A DNA stretch of 64,000 nucleotides. Source: Salticus scenicus (taxonomy: Eukaryota > Arthropoda > Arachnida > Araneae > Salticidae). Below are positions 43,701-47,144 of the stretch, piece by piece. Location: NCBI GenBank assembly GCA_963930645.1, contig OZ005654.1:44880686-44944685 (forward strand). Reading direction: 5' to 3'. Under the pieces are notes generated by a model, which made no database searches, was not told where the DNA came from, and was given only the letters and a program-made list of their open reading frames with translations. How positions within the stretch are numbered: position 1 is the first letter of the stretch; every line of letters begins with the position of its first letter. The position numbers and the translations under genes were made by a program.

Positions 43701-45802
43701 ACACTGAAATTATTTTTACTTAATCTTTGTTTTCTATAATAACGACAGATGGTGCTACCCCACAAACGTGAAAAGATTTTTTTGTTTGTTTGTTTAATTT
43801 AAATTCTCAAAAACAATTACAATAATTGTTACTTTTCTATTTTTAAGGTAATATGCAGTTAGATTTTCAGCTCTAAGAGTCAAAAGAATTAATTATTTAT
43901 CCATCCAATAATATAGTTCTTTTTTTTGTTGTTGTTGTTCTTACTGTGAATTACAAAATGCTTGTTTAGCACATCTGCCATTTTGCATTCCATGACTTTT
44001 GATTTTCACATATGATTATTTGTCCTGAGAATGGGGAAAAAAAATTAAATAATATAATGAGTGGTAAGCAAATTTCAAATCAGCCTCTTTTTTCTCTCTA
44101 TCCCTCTCTCTCGTTTAATTAGTGATTAACTATTAATTTAAAAAAAAAAAAAAAAAAAAAACAATGATTTAGCATTATCTGTCCCATTATGTTATATTTG
44201 TACAGTAAAACTTAATGTATTTTTAATTATTTCAATTACAAAAAAAAAAAAAAATGGAGTCTTTCAGAAAAGTAATTCTAATACTTTCTTAATAGTAGAG
44301 ACTTTCTGAAACATTATCTTTCTAAATAACTTTAACTTAAAAAAAAAAAAAAAAAAAAATATGGTATGAGTAGTAGTTGTAAATAAAAAAAATAACTTAC
44401 TAATCTTACTAAAGTAATATTTTCAACAGCAAATCCAATCATATTACTGATTTATTTTTGAAGCTTTTAACAATATGAAATTGTATATGCATTTAAATAG
44501 GTGTATATGCATTAATTATGCATTAACATATTAATTGTATATGCATTTATTTCTGACAATTCCATTAGATGGCACCACTACACATATTCTATTATCTGGA
44601 ATTTTATAAGCTCCGGAATAGCCAAGATCAAGATGATTCCAGATTTTTGATATTGCGATATTGTACTGTATACAATTGACAATGATTTATTGAAGATGTT
44701 GATTTACATATTGTTGTTGTTATTTGCCAATATTCAAATTGCTTTTGATGTGAATATTAAACATTTTTGTGAATAAATGTGTTTGTTCTTTGATAGGGCC
44801 CGGTGGTAGTTTAGGTAGGCACAGTGCACCTGGAAAAGAAGATAATTTGACAGATGCCGATGATGAAATTCTAGAAACACTCGTTAAAACAGCTACTACA
44901 CAACCATCCAGAAATGAGCCTAGGATAAGAAAGAAAGCAAGATATGGTGACCGAAAATCTTGTAAGTATTGTAGCTGATAAAGATATTTAAAGCACAGGA
45001 ATAGACTTTGCAGTTTAATCTTGTGTAACAATGTGTTTCAAATATTAAGCTGCTGCATTTATTCTTTAACTGTGTGTAGCGTAGAATTTTGGCACAAGGT
45101 GATAGAAAAATGGATATAGTTATTTATTTGCATTTTAAAAAAATGAATGTTTTATTATTGATGTAAATTTATTATTTACTTATTATGCTTTTTAATGAAA
45201 AGTTGCACTTGCATTATTACATGTGTAAAAAATGTGTTTCATTTATGTATTTAGTTTTTATTTATTTATTATTATTAAAAAAAAAAAAAAAAAAAATGGA
45301 TAAACTTTCTTTTTTTTTTTTTGAGAATTTTTTTGTAATTTTTCTATAAGAAAATACATAAGAACTAACAATAAATGGAATAAAATGTATTGTTCATTAA
45401 ACATAGCTGCTAAAGCCTAGGATTAATACTGTAACTTCATTTAATCAACTTATCAATTTATTCTTCATTTAATCTGCTATAGAAAAGAGAAAAGTGCTAT
45501 ACCATTGCATATATAATGATATTTCAACATTTATAATGATCAAAATCCAGGAAAAACAAAAATTGTTATGGATTTAAAGAGAAAAAATCAATATTTATAT
45601 CTGATAAGTTATACATTTTATAGATTATTGCATTATTACTATCTACTGTATAACAGGTCATACTTAAACATGCATACATATATACTAACATTATTGAAAT
45701 TTTTAATTGTCTTGCTATTCATTTATTTTTTCAGTACGTAGAACATTGAAAGGAGGTTTAACAGAAGAAGAAAAAAGTTTGTTAAGTACCATGACAACGT
45801 GA
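813..45802 (+). CDS. FHOD: FHOD-family formin (Fhos/FHOD1/FHOD3 ortholog), 5'-partial, 16 exons
   Basis: Formins of this family nucleate and bundle actin filaments and act in stress fibres, sarcomeres and cortical actin. Spliced coding sequence joins 813-956, 2858-2922, 5735-5896, 8110-8192, 17972-18166, 21235-22352, 26672-26830, 27802-27984, 31285-31404, 34019-34180, 35140-35255, 37803-37877, 37968-38160, 40295-40439, 44797-44961 and 45735-45802. All introns are GT-AG, phases agree, and the sum (3153 nt) is 1051 codons including stop. In-window residues: end of FH3 1-70, Ser/Arg-rich linker 70-452, FH1 about 455-487, FH2 about 535-925, tail 926-1025, DAD about 1026-1042. Signature strings seen are KRSNAINIG, PLGTAEQFLLTLSSISELE, GNFLNG, SDLYSEIGA, EFALEYRTTRERVLQQ and SLRRTLKGGLT. 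The start codon and GTPase-binding domain are outside the window. Boundaries are read by eye, without transcript evidence. Confidence 0.95.
1261..1824 (+). mobile_element. hAT element nested in the pogo-like element
   Basis: Ends CAGGGTTAGAAATAAG (left) and CTTATTTCTAACACTG (right) are inverted repeats. Flanks GCCAGAAC (1253-1260) and GGCAGAAC (1825-1832) agree at 7 of 8 bases, the 8-bp duplication typical of hAT. The interior keeps a fragment of hAT transposase (next entry). A subterminal GACACCTAG motif also recurs near both ends. Confidence 0.85.
1315..1578 (+). pseudogene. hAT transposase C-terminal (dimerisation) fragment
   Basis: Open stretch of about 87 codons ending in TGA at 1576-1578. 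The segment FSQLNLIKTDLRNHISMKV followed by LLMIKLNSPKLEDF and ending IKLWW resembles the C-terminal dimerisation region of hAT transposases of the ZNF862/ZMYM-like group, where FSxMNxIKTxLRxxL...LxxxxxxGPxLxxF...VxLWW is usual. The N-terminal catalytic part is absent, so this is a remnant captured in a deletion derivative. It is not a host gene. Confidence 0.7.
2858..2922 (+). CDS. FHOD: FHOD exon 2
   Basis: 65 nt, enters in phase 0 and leaves after two bases of a codon. Reads AVLKHEDGIPDTKPLPLDSR plus F and the split Arg codon. Acceptor ATTATAG ends at 2857; donor AG|GTACAT at 2923. The split codon AG+G with exon 3 restores Arg. Confidence 0.88.
3007..3149. mobile_element. Short pogo/Tigger-like MITE
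   Basis: Left end CTGTTGAACCCTGTTATAGC and the reverse complement of the right end (CAGTCAAACTTCACTATAA) are related inverted repeats, a form common to pogo-type elements. The left flank is TA; the right flank is CA, so the duplication is imperfect. 143 bp, no coding capacity. Confidence 0.55.
4209..4344 (+). repeat. 54-bp tandem repeat, about 2.4 copies
   Basis: TTCCAGT...TTGAC...CATTTTA(T/C)CAGT motifs recur with starts at 4221, 4275 and 4329, i.e. a period of exactly 54 bp. Copies differ at several positions. A related segment in inverted orientation lies near 4418-4445. Confidence 0.7.
4520..4890 (+). repeat. Family B tandem repeat, degenerate
   Basis: Two units with the order AATG/GTGATAAAGA - CCTGTAAAA - TCATCAAAATCTATG - AACATGCCTA, matching the ~185-bp units at 28710-30390 and, more distantly, 16150-16560. 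Strongly diverged, so the boundaries are approximate. Confidence 0.5.
4991..5458. mobile_element. Tc1/mariner-type MITE made of nested inverted repeats
   Basis: The left end (CACCCCATGACAAAAAGATA) is the inverted match of the right end (TATCTTTTTGTCGCGGGGTG), extending about 100 bp inward. A second inverted pair (GCGACAAAAAGTTAGGAACA at about 5137; TGTTCCTATCTTTTTGTCG at about 5325) lies inside it, as if one copy inserted in another. The right flank is TA and the left TT, so a TA duplication is likely but not intact. Confidence 0.7.
5735..5896 (+). CDS. FHOD: FHOD exon 3 (basic/serine-rich linker)
   Basis: 162 nt completing the split Arg and leaving after two bases of the next Arg codon. Reads QVPRSRKSPCDDSDRRKSRR then HSVGTVSS and a serine/proline-rich stretch ending ESPFTWQER. 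FHOD proteins carry a similar RKSRRHS motif after FH3. Acceptor CCCAG ends at 5734; donor GTAAAT at 5897. Confidence 0.92.
6047..7154. mobile_element. hAT-like element with exact 8-bp duplication ATTAAGAA
   Basis: Flanked by ATTAAGAA at 6039-6046 and 7155-7162. Left end TAGGGCTGTTCC and right end GGGTGTGG-type sequence (reverse complement TAGGGGTGGGAATCGATTAA) are short inverted repeats. Both subterminal regions are rich in ATCGATTAAT motifs. 1108 bp, no transposase recognised. The open stretch 6369-6602 inside it has no family I know. Confidence 0.85.
8029..8094 (+). repeat. 29-bp tandem duplication upstream of exon 4
   Basis: AATTTTGCAGTTTATTTTAT... repeats with starts at 8029, 8058 and (partial) 8087. 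Each full unit contains TTTTGCAG, an acceptor-like motif, in the 80 bp before the inferred acceptor at 8108-8109. Confidence 0.85.
8110..8192 (+). CDS. FHOD: FHOD exon 4
   Basis: 83 nt. Reads (R)CANHVAEANKQNGSPLTNG followed by HSVLTNGN, with TNG repeated. It enters in phase 2 and leaves after the first base of a Gly codon completed by exon 5. Acceptor TTGACAG ends at 8109; donor GTATGT at 8193. Phase agreement with exons 3 and 5 is the main support for this short, low-conservation exon. Confidence 0.85.
8927..9031 (-). mobile_element. 5'-truncated retroelement tail, copy 1
   Basis: Shares GATGATCTATTAAGCATAGT and the following ~100 bp with 17721, 49049 and 53757. Each copy is preceded on the + strand by an AT microsatellite or AATAA-type sequence, so on the - strand it reads as a shared 3' end with a simple tail. 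About 105 bp retained. Confidence 0.7.
9393..9657. mobile_element. Inverted-repeat element with 23-bp near-perfect termini
   Basis: Left AAGGACCCTTCAGAGACTGG and right CCAGTCTCTGAAGGGTCCTT are exact inverted repeats over at least 20 bp. The interior (CTGACAAACCTCCT...GGGTCTCTTTTG...AGAGCAATAAAAA) recurs on the opposite strand at about 27030-27200, so this is an interspersed family. No clear target duplication; no coding capacity beyond short open stretches. Confidence 0.75.
10808..13981. mobile_element. hAT element, exact 8-bp duplication ATTATATA
   Basis: Terminal inverted repeats CAGGCCCGGACTGGC (left) and GCCAGTCCGGGCCTG (right) are perfect. ATTATATA flanks it at 10800-10807 and 13982-13989. 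3174 bp, but no transposase reading frame was recognised, so it is non-autonomous or decayed. It contains a smaller MITE at 13209-13397 and T/C-rich tracts (about 12120-12150, 12700-12730). Confidence 0.9.
13209..13397. mobile_element. Tc1/mariner-type MITE, TA duplication
   Basis: CACTGATAAAAAATGCAATT at the left is the inverted match of AATTGCATTTTTTTTAACAG plus TG at the right. The repeats continue as TTGTTGCCA / TGGCAACAA. TA flanks at 13207-13208 and 13398-13399. 189 bp, nearly a full palindrome, no coding capacity. It is the innermost layer of the 10610-15374 nest. Confidence 0.85.
14880..15217. mobile_element. hAT MITE of the CAGTGGC type
   Basis: Ends CAGTGGCA and TGCCACTG are inverted. 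Flanks ACGTATAT (14872-14879) and CAGTATAT (15218-15225) share the six bases GTATAT. CAGTGGCGNA-type ends are typical of short arthropod hAT derivatives. A GGCCCAGGGTGGCCACTC unit is directly repeated near 15150-15190. Confidence 0.75.
16150..16560 (+). repeat. Tandem repeat related to family B
   Basis: Units of roughly 180 bp share the order GTCCCTGTACA..AAC - CCAAAAA(C/T)TGTA - GTGTGGC/ATGGCAC - ATGTGTA - TTGC...GCTATC. These resemble the 28710-30390 units. Open stretches on both strands here follow from this repeat, not from a gene. Confidence 0.55.
17376..17578. mobile_element. Family D MITE, copy 1
   Basis: Starts near AAGTGGCCACTG and ends GGCTAGCCACTCTG. The interior (GTCAGG, GACAAATTTTG, GGAAATAAGCCATATTTG, AATAGTCAGGGAATTTGG) matches copies at 22420-22644 and 38507-38706. 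No coding capacity. Confidence 0.7.
17721..17790 (-). mobile_element. 5'-truncated retroelement tail, copy 2
   Basis: About 70 bp of the shared sequence beginning GATGATCTATTAAGCATAGT, preceded by ATATATAATAAT. Shortest of the four copies, as expected for heavy 5' truncation on the - strand. Confidence 0.7.
17972..18166 (+). CDS. FHOD: FHOD exon 5
   Basis: 195 nt completing a Gly codon and leaving after one base of the next codon. Reads HDINGITPALRKRRERDLRN then KSLIKEQEE and a serine-rich run (SLSSSSSVLSDS). FHOD proteins share the ITPALRRRRER...SLIKEQ motif between FH3 and FH1. Acceptor CTTCTAG ends at 17971; donor GTAAGT at 18167. Confidence 0.93.
19342..19403 (+). CDS. Candidate alternative 3'-terminal FHOD exon (stops before FH1)
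   Basis: After a strong pyrimidine tract and acceptor ...AAATCTAG (ends 19341), a frame-compatible reading continues exon 5: the split codon becomes Ser, then EDELDPTCTVDFLTSSKNP and TGA at 19401-19403. An AATAAA lies at 19590-19595, 187 bp downstream. If used, the isoform would carry FH3 and the linker but no FH1, FH2 or DAD. Support is phase, splice signal, acidic coding-like composition and poly(A) signal; no homology is known to me. It could be chance. Confidence 0.4.
20257..20614. mobile_element. hAT MITE (CAGGGATCACTCTAGA ends)
   Basis: Left CAGGGATCACTCTAGA and right TCTAGAGTGATCCCT are inverted repeats. ACATAAA occurs directly outside both ends (left 20250-20256; right 20616-20622), consistent with an 8-bp duplication with one terminal base changed. 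The interior has repeated AAAAGGGCA motifs and a G12 tract. Confidence 0.75.
20757..20930. mobile_element. hAT MITE, exact 8-bp duplication AACTGGGG
   Basis: Left CAGTAGCGAATCCAG and the reverse complement of the right end (CAGTGGCGGATCTAAGG) are inverted repeats. AACTGGGG occurs at 20749-20756 and 20931-20938. 174 bp; G/C-run interior typical of the CAGTGGCGGA family. Confidence 0.9.
21235..22352 (+). CDS. FHOD: FHOD exon 6 (linker, FH1, start of FH2)
   Basis: 1118 nt, the largest exon. It completes a Tyr codon and ends in phase 0. The first two thirds are a low-complexity Ser/Lys/Asn-rich linker. FH1 (residues about 455-487) has three proline blocks, from GGPPPPPLPPGLG to PPPPPPDL, which bind profilin-actin in formins. 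FH2 starts at about residue 535 with KTLKLFWREVKED, then TIWDELKPVPVD and LEHLFENRAKDV, closely matching FHOD1/3. Acceptor TATATTGCAG ends at 21234; donor GTAAGA at 22353. Confidence 0.96.
22420..22644. mobile_element. Family D MITE, copy 2
   Basis: Ends CAGAGTGGCTAGTGG and CTAGCCACCCTAG are inverted repeats. The interior matches copies at 17376 and 38507 (GACAAAAATACTCAAGG, GGAAATAAACAGCA, GTCGGTGAATTTGG). TTAA-containing flanks on both sides, boundary uncertain by a few bases. Confidence 0.75.
22992..23017 (+). repeat. TG dinucleotide microsatellite
   Basis: Thirteen TG units following a T tract of about 20 bases. Confidence 0.95.
25868..26409. mobile_element. MITE with 17-bp perfect inverted ends
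   Basis: AATGGGCTCTTCCCACC at the left and GGTGGGAAGAGCCCATT at the right are perfect inverted repeats. Similarity continues to ATGATAGAGGAAAA / TTTTCCTCTATCACGTGAT. 542 bp, no reading frame. It carries TGACGTCA (25885-25892) and CACGTG (26373-26378), which equal CRE and E-box cores. No clean target duplication; superfamily undetermined. Confidence 0.8.
26672..26830 (+). CDS. FHOD: FHOD exon 7 (FH2)
   Basis: 159 nt in phase 0 to phase 0, 53 residues. KAQDIIKKSEIIVLDTKRSN then AINIGMTKLPPPRTIKTAI is the FH2 lasso/linker-knob signature, nearly identical to vertebrate FHOD (LDPKRSNAINIGLT.LPPPRTIK). Ends MNREGIE. Acceptor TTCCCAG ends at 26671; donor GTAATT at 26831. Confidence 0.97.
26831..27801 (+). 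other. FHOD intron 7
   Basis: 971 bp. Contains an interspersed element at about 26970-27250 and a long A tract (about 27531-27557). Nothing else recognised. Confidence 0.85.
26970..27250 (-). mobile_element. Interspersed element related to 9393-9657
   Basis: On the - strand the core (CTGACAAACCTCCTGC...GGGTCTCTTTTG...AGAGCAATAAAAA) matches the interior of 9393-9657. Imperfect inverted ends ACCAGAGCGCAATG (left) and CATTG/GATTGCACCCTGGTC (right) define a possible border not shared with the other copy. Boundaries approximate. Confidence 0.6.
27802..27984 (+). CDS. FHOD: FHOD exon 8 (FH2 knob)
   Basis: 183 nt, 61 residues, phase 0. KILTMLPSEDEKAKIAEAQM, then NPDIPLGTAEQFLLTLSSI and LWAFRLDYETMER. 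This is the most conserved part of FHOD FH2 domains. Acceptor CTTTCAG ends at 27801; donor GTGAGA at 27985. Confidence 0.97.
28390..28700 (-). repeat. Family F repeat, partial
   Basis: Reverse-complement match to the middle of 58313-58904 (ATTCTAGAACCCAT; ATTTTTGAATATTTATC; CATCTCTAACCATCTC with an adjacent C/G run). Edges approximate. The 28080-28260 stretch repeats CACTTGAAAT-containing units also seen near 30810-30880. Confidence 0.6.
28873..29885 (+). mobile_element. Family A hairpin-ended element inserted in the family B array
   Basis: Starts AACTAGTATGTTGTGGCCAC, shared with 61172. Ends in the family stem-loop (right arm ATAGAAGAAAGT). Comparing with the intact unit at 30046-30075 shows what was interrupted: left flank CGCAGTTTT and right flank AAAAATTTGG join to the uninterrupted CGCACTTTTAAAAATTTGG. 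Insertion therefore made no obvious target duplication (at most AA). Contains a MITE at 29069-29288 and a G18 tract near 29424. Confidence 0.8.
29069..29288. mobile_element. piggyBac-type MITE flanked by TTAA
   Basis: Left CCCATTCATGGTCATG and the reverse complement of the right end (CCCTTTCATGGTCATG) are inverted repeats. TTAA lies at 29065-29068 and 29289-29292. CCC-starting ends with TTAA duplications are the piggyBac pattern. 220 bp, no coding capacity. Confidence 0.85.
30545..30790 (-). repeat. Family F repeat, copy 2 (one end preserved)
   Basis: Reverse complement of 58318-58545 with few changes. The right end (GAAAATTCTCATACCTGCA) corresponds to the CAGGCATGAGATTCTTCCGC terminus of the complete copy at 58313. 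Confidence 0.75.
31285..31404 (+). CDS. FHOD: FHOD exon 9 (FH2)
   Basis: 120 nt, 40 residues, phase 0. EVAEPLMDLKQAMKEIETNE, then LSTLRSVGNFLNGAE. The GNFLNG motif is near-universal in FH2 domains. Acceptor TTTAAAG ends at 31284; donor GTAAGT at 31405. Confidence 0.97.
31405..34018 (+). other. FHOD intron 9
   Basis: 2614 bp. Contains one hAT MITE (32409-32873). 31405-32400 and 32874-34018 hold AT-rich DNA with A/T tracts; open stretches around 33294-33485 and 33735-33923 on the - strand have no support as genes. Confidence 0.8.
32409..32873. mobile_element. hAT MITE, exact 8-bp duplication TATATAAC
   Basis: Left CAGTGGCGTCGCCAG and the reverse complement of the right end (CATGGGCGTCGGCAC) are inverted repeats, followed by a GGAGGGGGCAA motif on both sides. 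TATATAAC occurs at 32401-32408 and 32874-32881. 465 bp, no coding capacity. Confidence 0.9.
34019..34180 (+). CDS. FHOD: FHOD exon 10 (FH2)
   Basis: 162 nt, 54 residues, phase 0. SKGFHIEYLSKVPEVKDTVQ, then HSLLHHLCHIVMEKFP and SSDLYSEIGAVTRASR, matching the FHOD FH2 helical core (YLEKVPEVKDTV..QSLLHH). Acceptor TTTATAG ends at 34018; donor GTAAGT at 34181. Confidence 0.97.
34181..35139 (+). other. FHOD intron 10, nothing recognised
   Basis: 959 bp of AT-rich sequence. An open stretch at 34390-34614 has no homology known to me and no paired splice signals that fit the gene phases. No transposon ends were seen. Confidence 0.7.
35140..35255 (+). CDS. FHOD: FHOD exon 11 (FH2)
   Basis: 116 nt. 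VDYGEVTKSLNKMESECKAS, then WDYLKAILKHDCNITFKVR with the last Arg split. Corresponds to the VDFDQLQ..L.QMERRCKASWDHLKAIAKH region of FHOD3. Acceptor ACTCTAG ends at 35139; donor GTGAGT at 35256. Confidence 0.95.
35288..36290 (-). repeat. Hairpin-ended tandem element, reverse orientation
   Basis: A perfect 12-bp stem (ACTTCCATTACC 35288-35299; GGTAATGGAAGT 35311-35322) opens the element. A stretch similar in layout to the reverse complement of family A follows (GATTTACACGTTTTAAGGTC, then a GTATG/TG-rich run at 35421-35452). Next come two units of about 308 bp starting at 35569 and 35877 with ACCGGAAGTGGGACATCGG, AAAACGGCTCTAACGATTT and ATATAGTTGGTTAGTTC. A third GGGTAATGGAAGT occurs near 36267. 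Non-coding. Confidence 0.8.
36450..37191. mobile_element. pogo/Tigger-like element, TA duplication
   Basis: Left CAGTCAGCCCCCTCTAATCC and reverse complement of right CATTCAACTCCCTTTAATC are inverted repeats. TA flanks at 36448-36449 and 37192-37193. Contains a ~95-bp direct duplication (about 36735-36828 and 37088-37179) and a 42-bp tandem duplication (about 36590-36660). No transposase. Confidence 0.75.
37803..37877 (+). CDS. FHOD: FHOD exon 12 (FH2)
   Basis: 75 nt. (R)TTEFLTDCAERIIVLKVIHR then RMIN and a split Arg. Matches FLKDCAERIIILKIVHRRIINR of vertebrate FHOD3. Acceptor TATTTTAG ends at 37802; donor GTAATC at 37878. Confidence 0.96.
37968..38160 (+). CDS. FHOD: FHOD exon 13 (end of FH2)
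   Basis: 193 nt following a 90-bp intron, the shortest in the window. (R)YHKFLVYLGCSSQSIEELP, then EFALEYRTTRERVLQQ and ANHRERNKTRGKLITD. The long basic C-terminal FH2 helix is almost identical to vertebrate FHOD proteins. Ends in phase 0 at donor GTGAGT (38161). Confidence 0.97.
38161..40294 (+). other. FHOD intron 13
   Basis: 2134 bp. Contains a family D MITE (38507-38706), a fragment with CAGGGAA motifs related to 42820-43268 (about 39515-39600), and several T/A tracts (39380-39408, 39650-39668, 39833-39853, 40028-40047). No exon recognised. Confidence 0.8.
38507..38706. mobile_element. Family D MITE, copy 3
   Basis: AGAGGGTGGCCACTAG and GTTAGCCACTCTG form inverted ends. TGTAAG is present directly outside both (38501-38506 and 38707-38712), a 6-bp or longer duplication. 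Interior matches copies at 17376 and 22420. Confidence 0.8.
40295..40439 (+). CDS. FHOD: FHOD exon 14 (C-terminal tail)
   Basis: 145 nt in phase 0, leaving after one base. MERFRTKEQQADHELRQLLG followed by NGNVNGEEHKTQKWGTVPG and IRGRVRPQIG. The tail between FH2 and DAD is poorly conserved in FHOD, but phase fits both neighbours. The ATG at 40295 is internal, not a start. Acceptor TATTCCAG ends at 40294; donor GTAATA at 40440. Confidence 0.9.
41617..42245. repeat. Large inverted duplication (arms about 260 bp)
   Basis: The left arm (about 41617-41890) is the reverse complement of the right arm (about 41985-42245), with a spacer of about 95 bp. Arms differ by scattered substitutions and small indels, including a 1-base difference near the centre of each arm that breaks the reading frame in the left arm. 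RNA from either strand could fold into a long hairpin. Confidence 0.85.
42001..42204 (+). pseudogene. Unrecognised exon-like open stretch, 67 codons, in the right arm
   Basis: After TTTTCTTGTAG (an acceptor-like end at 42000) the frame reads VSSKSHSISIKLNNIINDHE, then SAEIDRVWHHLFVNKDQ and ends ...PPAKRLSAME with TAA at 42202-42204. Acidic/polar composition is unlike random AT-rich sequence, suggesting the last exon of a protein, either of a transposon or a captured host gene. The mirror copy in the left arm is frameshifted. I do not recognise the family. Confidence 0.45.
42820..43268. mobile_element. Probable hAT-type MITE rich in CAGGGAA motifs
   Basis: Repeated AACTCAGGGAATTT / AATCAGGGAAAAT motifs near both ends, beginning at CCAGGGGTGGAGAAT and ending near ATGAGTATGAACCCTG. 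The terminal match is weak, so boundaries are tentative. A related fragment lies near 39515-39600. Confidence 0.45.
43646..44668. mobile_element. pogo/Tigger-like element
   Basis: Left CAGTGCAACATGCTTAAAG and reverse complement of the right end (CAGTACAATATCGCAATATC) form short inverted repeats. CCGGA-containing motifs occur near both ends (AAGCCGGACTTCTAAAAGCC; AGCTCCGGAATAGCC). The right flank is TA, the left TG. 1.0 kb with several A/T tracts, no transposase recognised. Confidence 0.55.
44797..44961 (+). CDS. FHOD: FHOD exon 15 (acidic tail before DAD)
   Basis: 165 nt. PGGSLGRHSAPGKEDNLTDA, then DDEILETLVKTATTQPS and RIRKKARYGDRKS, with the last codon split after one base. Vertebrate FHOD has the equivalent DEIMD.IVKSAT....RERKRSR.NRKS before the DAD. 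The split codon permits splicing either to exon 16 (Leu) or to the candidate exon at 46170 (Tyr). Acceptor TTTGATAG ends at 44796; donor GTAAGT at 44962. Confidence 0.95.
44962..45734 (+). other. FHOD intron 15, nothing recognised
   Basis: 773 bp, AT-rich, with an A tract near 45277-45296 and a T tract near 45310-45322. No transposon ends or exon-like stretch seen. Confidence 0.75.
45735..45802 (+). CDS. FHOD: FHOD exon 16 (DAD and stop)
   Basis: 68 nt including TGA at 45800-45802. Together with exon 15 it reads RKSLRRTLKGGLTEEEKSLL and ends STMTT. The basic RRTLK.GLTEEE motif is the diaphanous autoregulatory domain, which binds the N-terminal FH3/DID region and is released by phosphorylation in FHOD proteins. 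Acceptor TTTTTCAG ends at 45734. Confidence 0.95.
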
Positions 45803-46169
45803 TTAGGTGGCAGTGCTTCCATTTTTTTCAAGCTGTGATCTTATGTAAAGTCAAGATTCTCTTCGATTCCTGCATTTGTTGTGTTATATTTCTTCCAGAC
45901 TTGTATCATAAATCAGAAAACTATTTAAACACTCATACTCCTTTTGTTCATATTTTTTTCATTCAACTGACTGAGCTTTTAAAAGGAAATCTGCTGTTTA
46001 GTATTGCGAAATCAAAATATAAAAATTTAAACTAATTCATGTAAGAGCTTTTAAAAAGTATTTAAATACTTTATTTTTCCAGATGTCTTTAAATTTTGTA
46101 ATCAAGACTATACTTTTGTTTTAAATTGCTTTTTTTTTTTATTATTAACTGATTTTTTTTTTTTTAAAG

Positions 46170-46390
46170 ATTCATATAGTTGTTACAATTTGTTTGAATC
46201 AGTTCCTCAACATTTGAATTATCGTACAACTCCTGATTGTCTGAGCTATTGTGGGCCAGAACCATCCTATAAAATTCAAAACTCAGATAAGCCAGAAAAA
46301 AAAAAAGTAATAAATTATTTTTTAAATGATGTATTTGTTGATGTTACTAGTAGGTGTACATATTATGCTAGTATATTAAAAGTTAATTAA
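46170..46390 (+). CDS. Candidate alternative last FHOD exon replacing the DAD
   Basis: Preceded by TTAACTGA (branch-point-like), a T tract and AAAG ending at 46169. Joined to exon 15 the split codon becomes Tyr and the frame stays open for 73 residues to TAA at 46388-46390, starting SYSCYNLFESVPQHLNYRTT and continuing DCLSYCGPEPSYK. Skipping exon 16 would remove the DAD core. A GTAATA at 46307 could instead end it as an internal exon in phase 0. Evidence is phase, splice signal and coding-like composition only; no homology is known to me. Confidence 0.45.
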
Positions 46391-47138
46391 AAAAAATAAT
46401 TAAAAAAAAATACCCGTACAAATGAAGATAGACAACCAAATACACTTTATAACTAGAGCTTAAAACTTGATTCTTCAATTTAAAAAAGGAAAATAATAAT
46501 AATAATAATATTTTTGTACTTTCATTTTTTTCTTTTATTTTTGGTGTAAAAGTCATTTTCTTTTTCTCCTAAAAGTTATCATTATTTGTTATTGTTTATT
46601 AGAGTCAAACACTTTTTCTTTTAAACTGTGATATTATTTTACCGCCAGTTTCTATCATTGAGCTGTCATTTGTTAATTTATATTTTATATTAGTTTGTTT
46701 CTAAAGAAAGAACATGATAAATTAGAACTGAGATAACTGTAACTCAGATAGCCAGGACTTTATTGTATATATAAAAAAAAAAAAATTATGTCACTAAAAT
46801 TTTGGATTATCATTTCTGTTTATATTTTAGAGCGTCAATGTCCAATCAATGCTTGTAAGCAGTGAGATTTATATCTTACTCCTGCCATTTTAATATTTCT
46901 TGTTTTATAGGTAAACATATTGATAGAATTTTCCCCTAAATATGCTATTTAACTTTCTGTATTACAATTTTAACCTGATAAGTAATTTACTTAACTGTGA
47001 AAAAATGCACGTTAAAATAGAGATTAAAAATTTATTTGAATCACAAATTGTCTTTAAATTTATGCTTACCTAGATAATATGTATTTTTTCAAACACCATT
47101 ACATTTTTTATTTTAGTAAATTGCATTAGTTGTAATGT

Positions 47139-47144
47139 AATAAA
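47139..47144 (+). other. Candidate poly(A) signal AATAAA
   Basis: Canonical hexamer 1.34 kb after the stop, in sequence without recognised repeats. One of several candidates; usage cannot be judged from sequence. Confidence 0.25.

Larger units (their letters stand above)
40440..44796 (+). other. FHOD intron 14
   Basis: 4357 bp. Contains an A then G tract (40719-40765), a retroelement-like unit (41050-42707) with a large inverted duplication, a CAGGG-rich element (42820-43268), and a pogo-like element (43646-44668). Confidence 0.8.
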
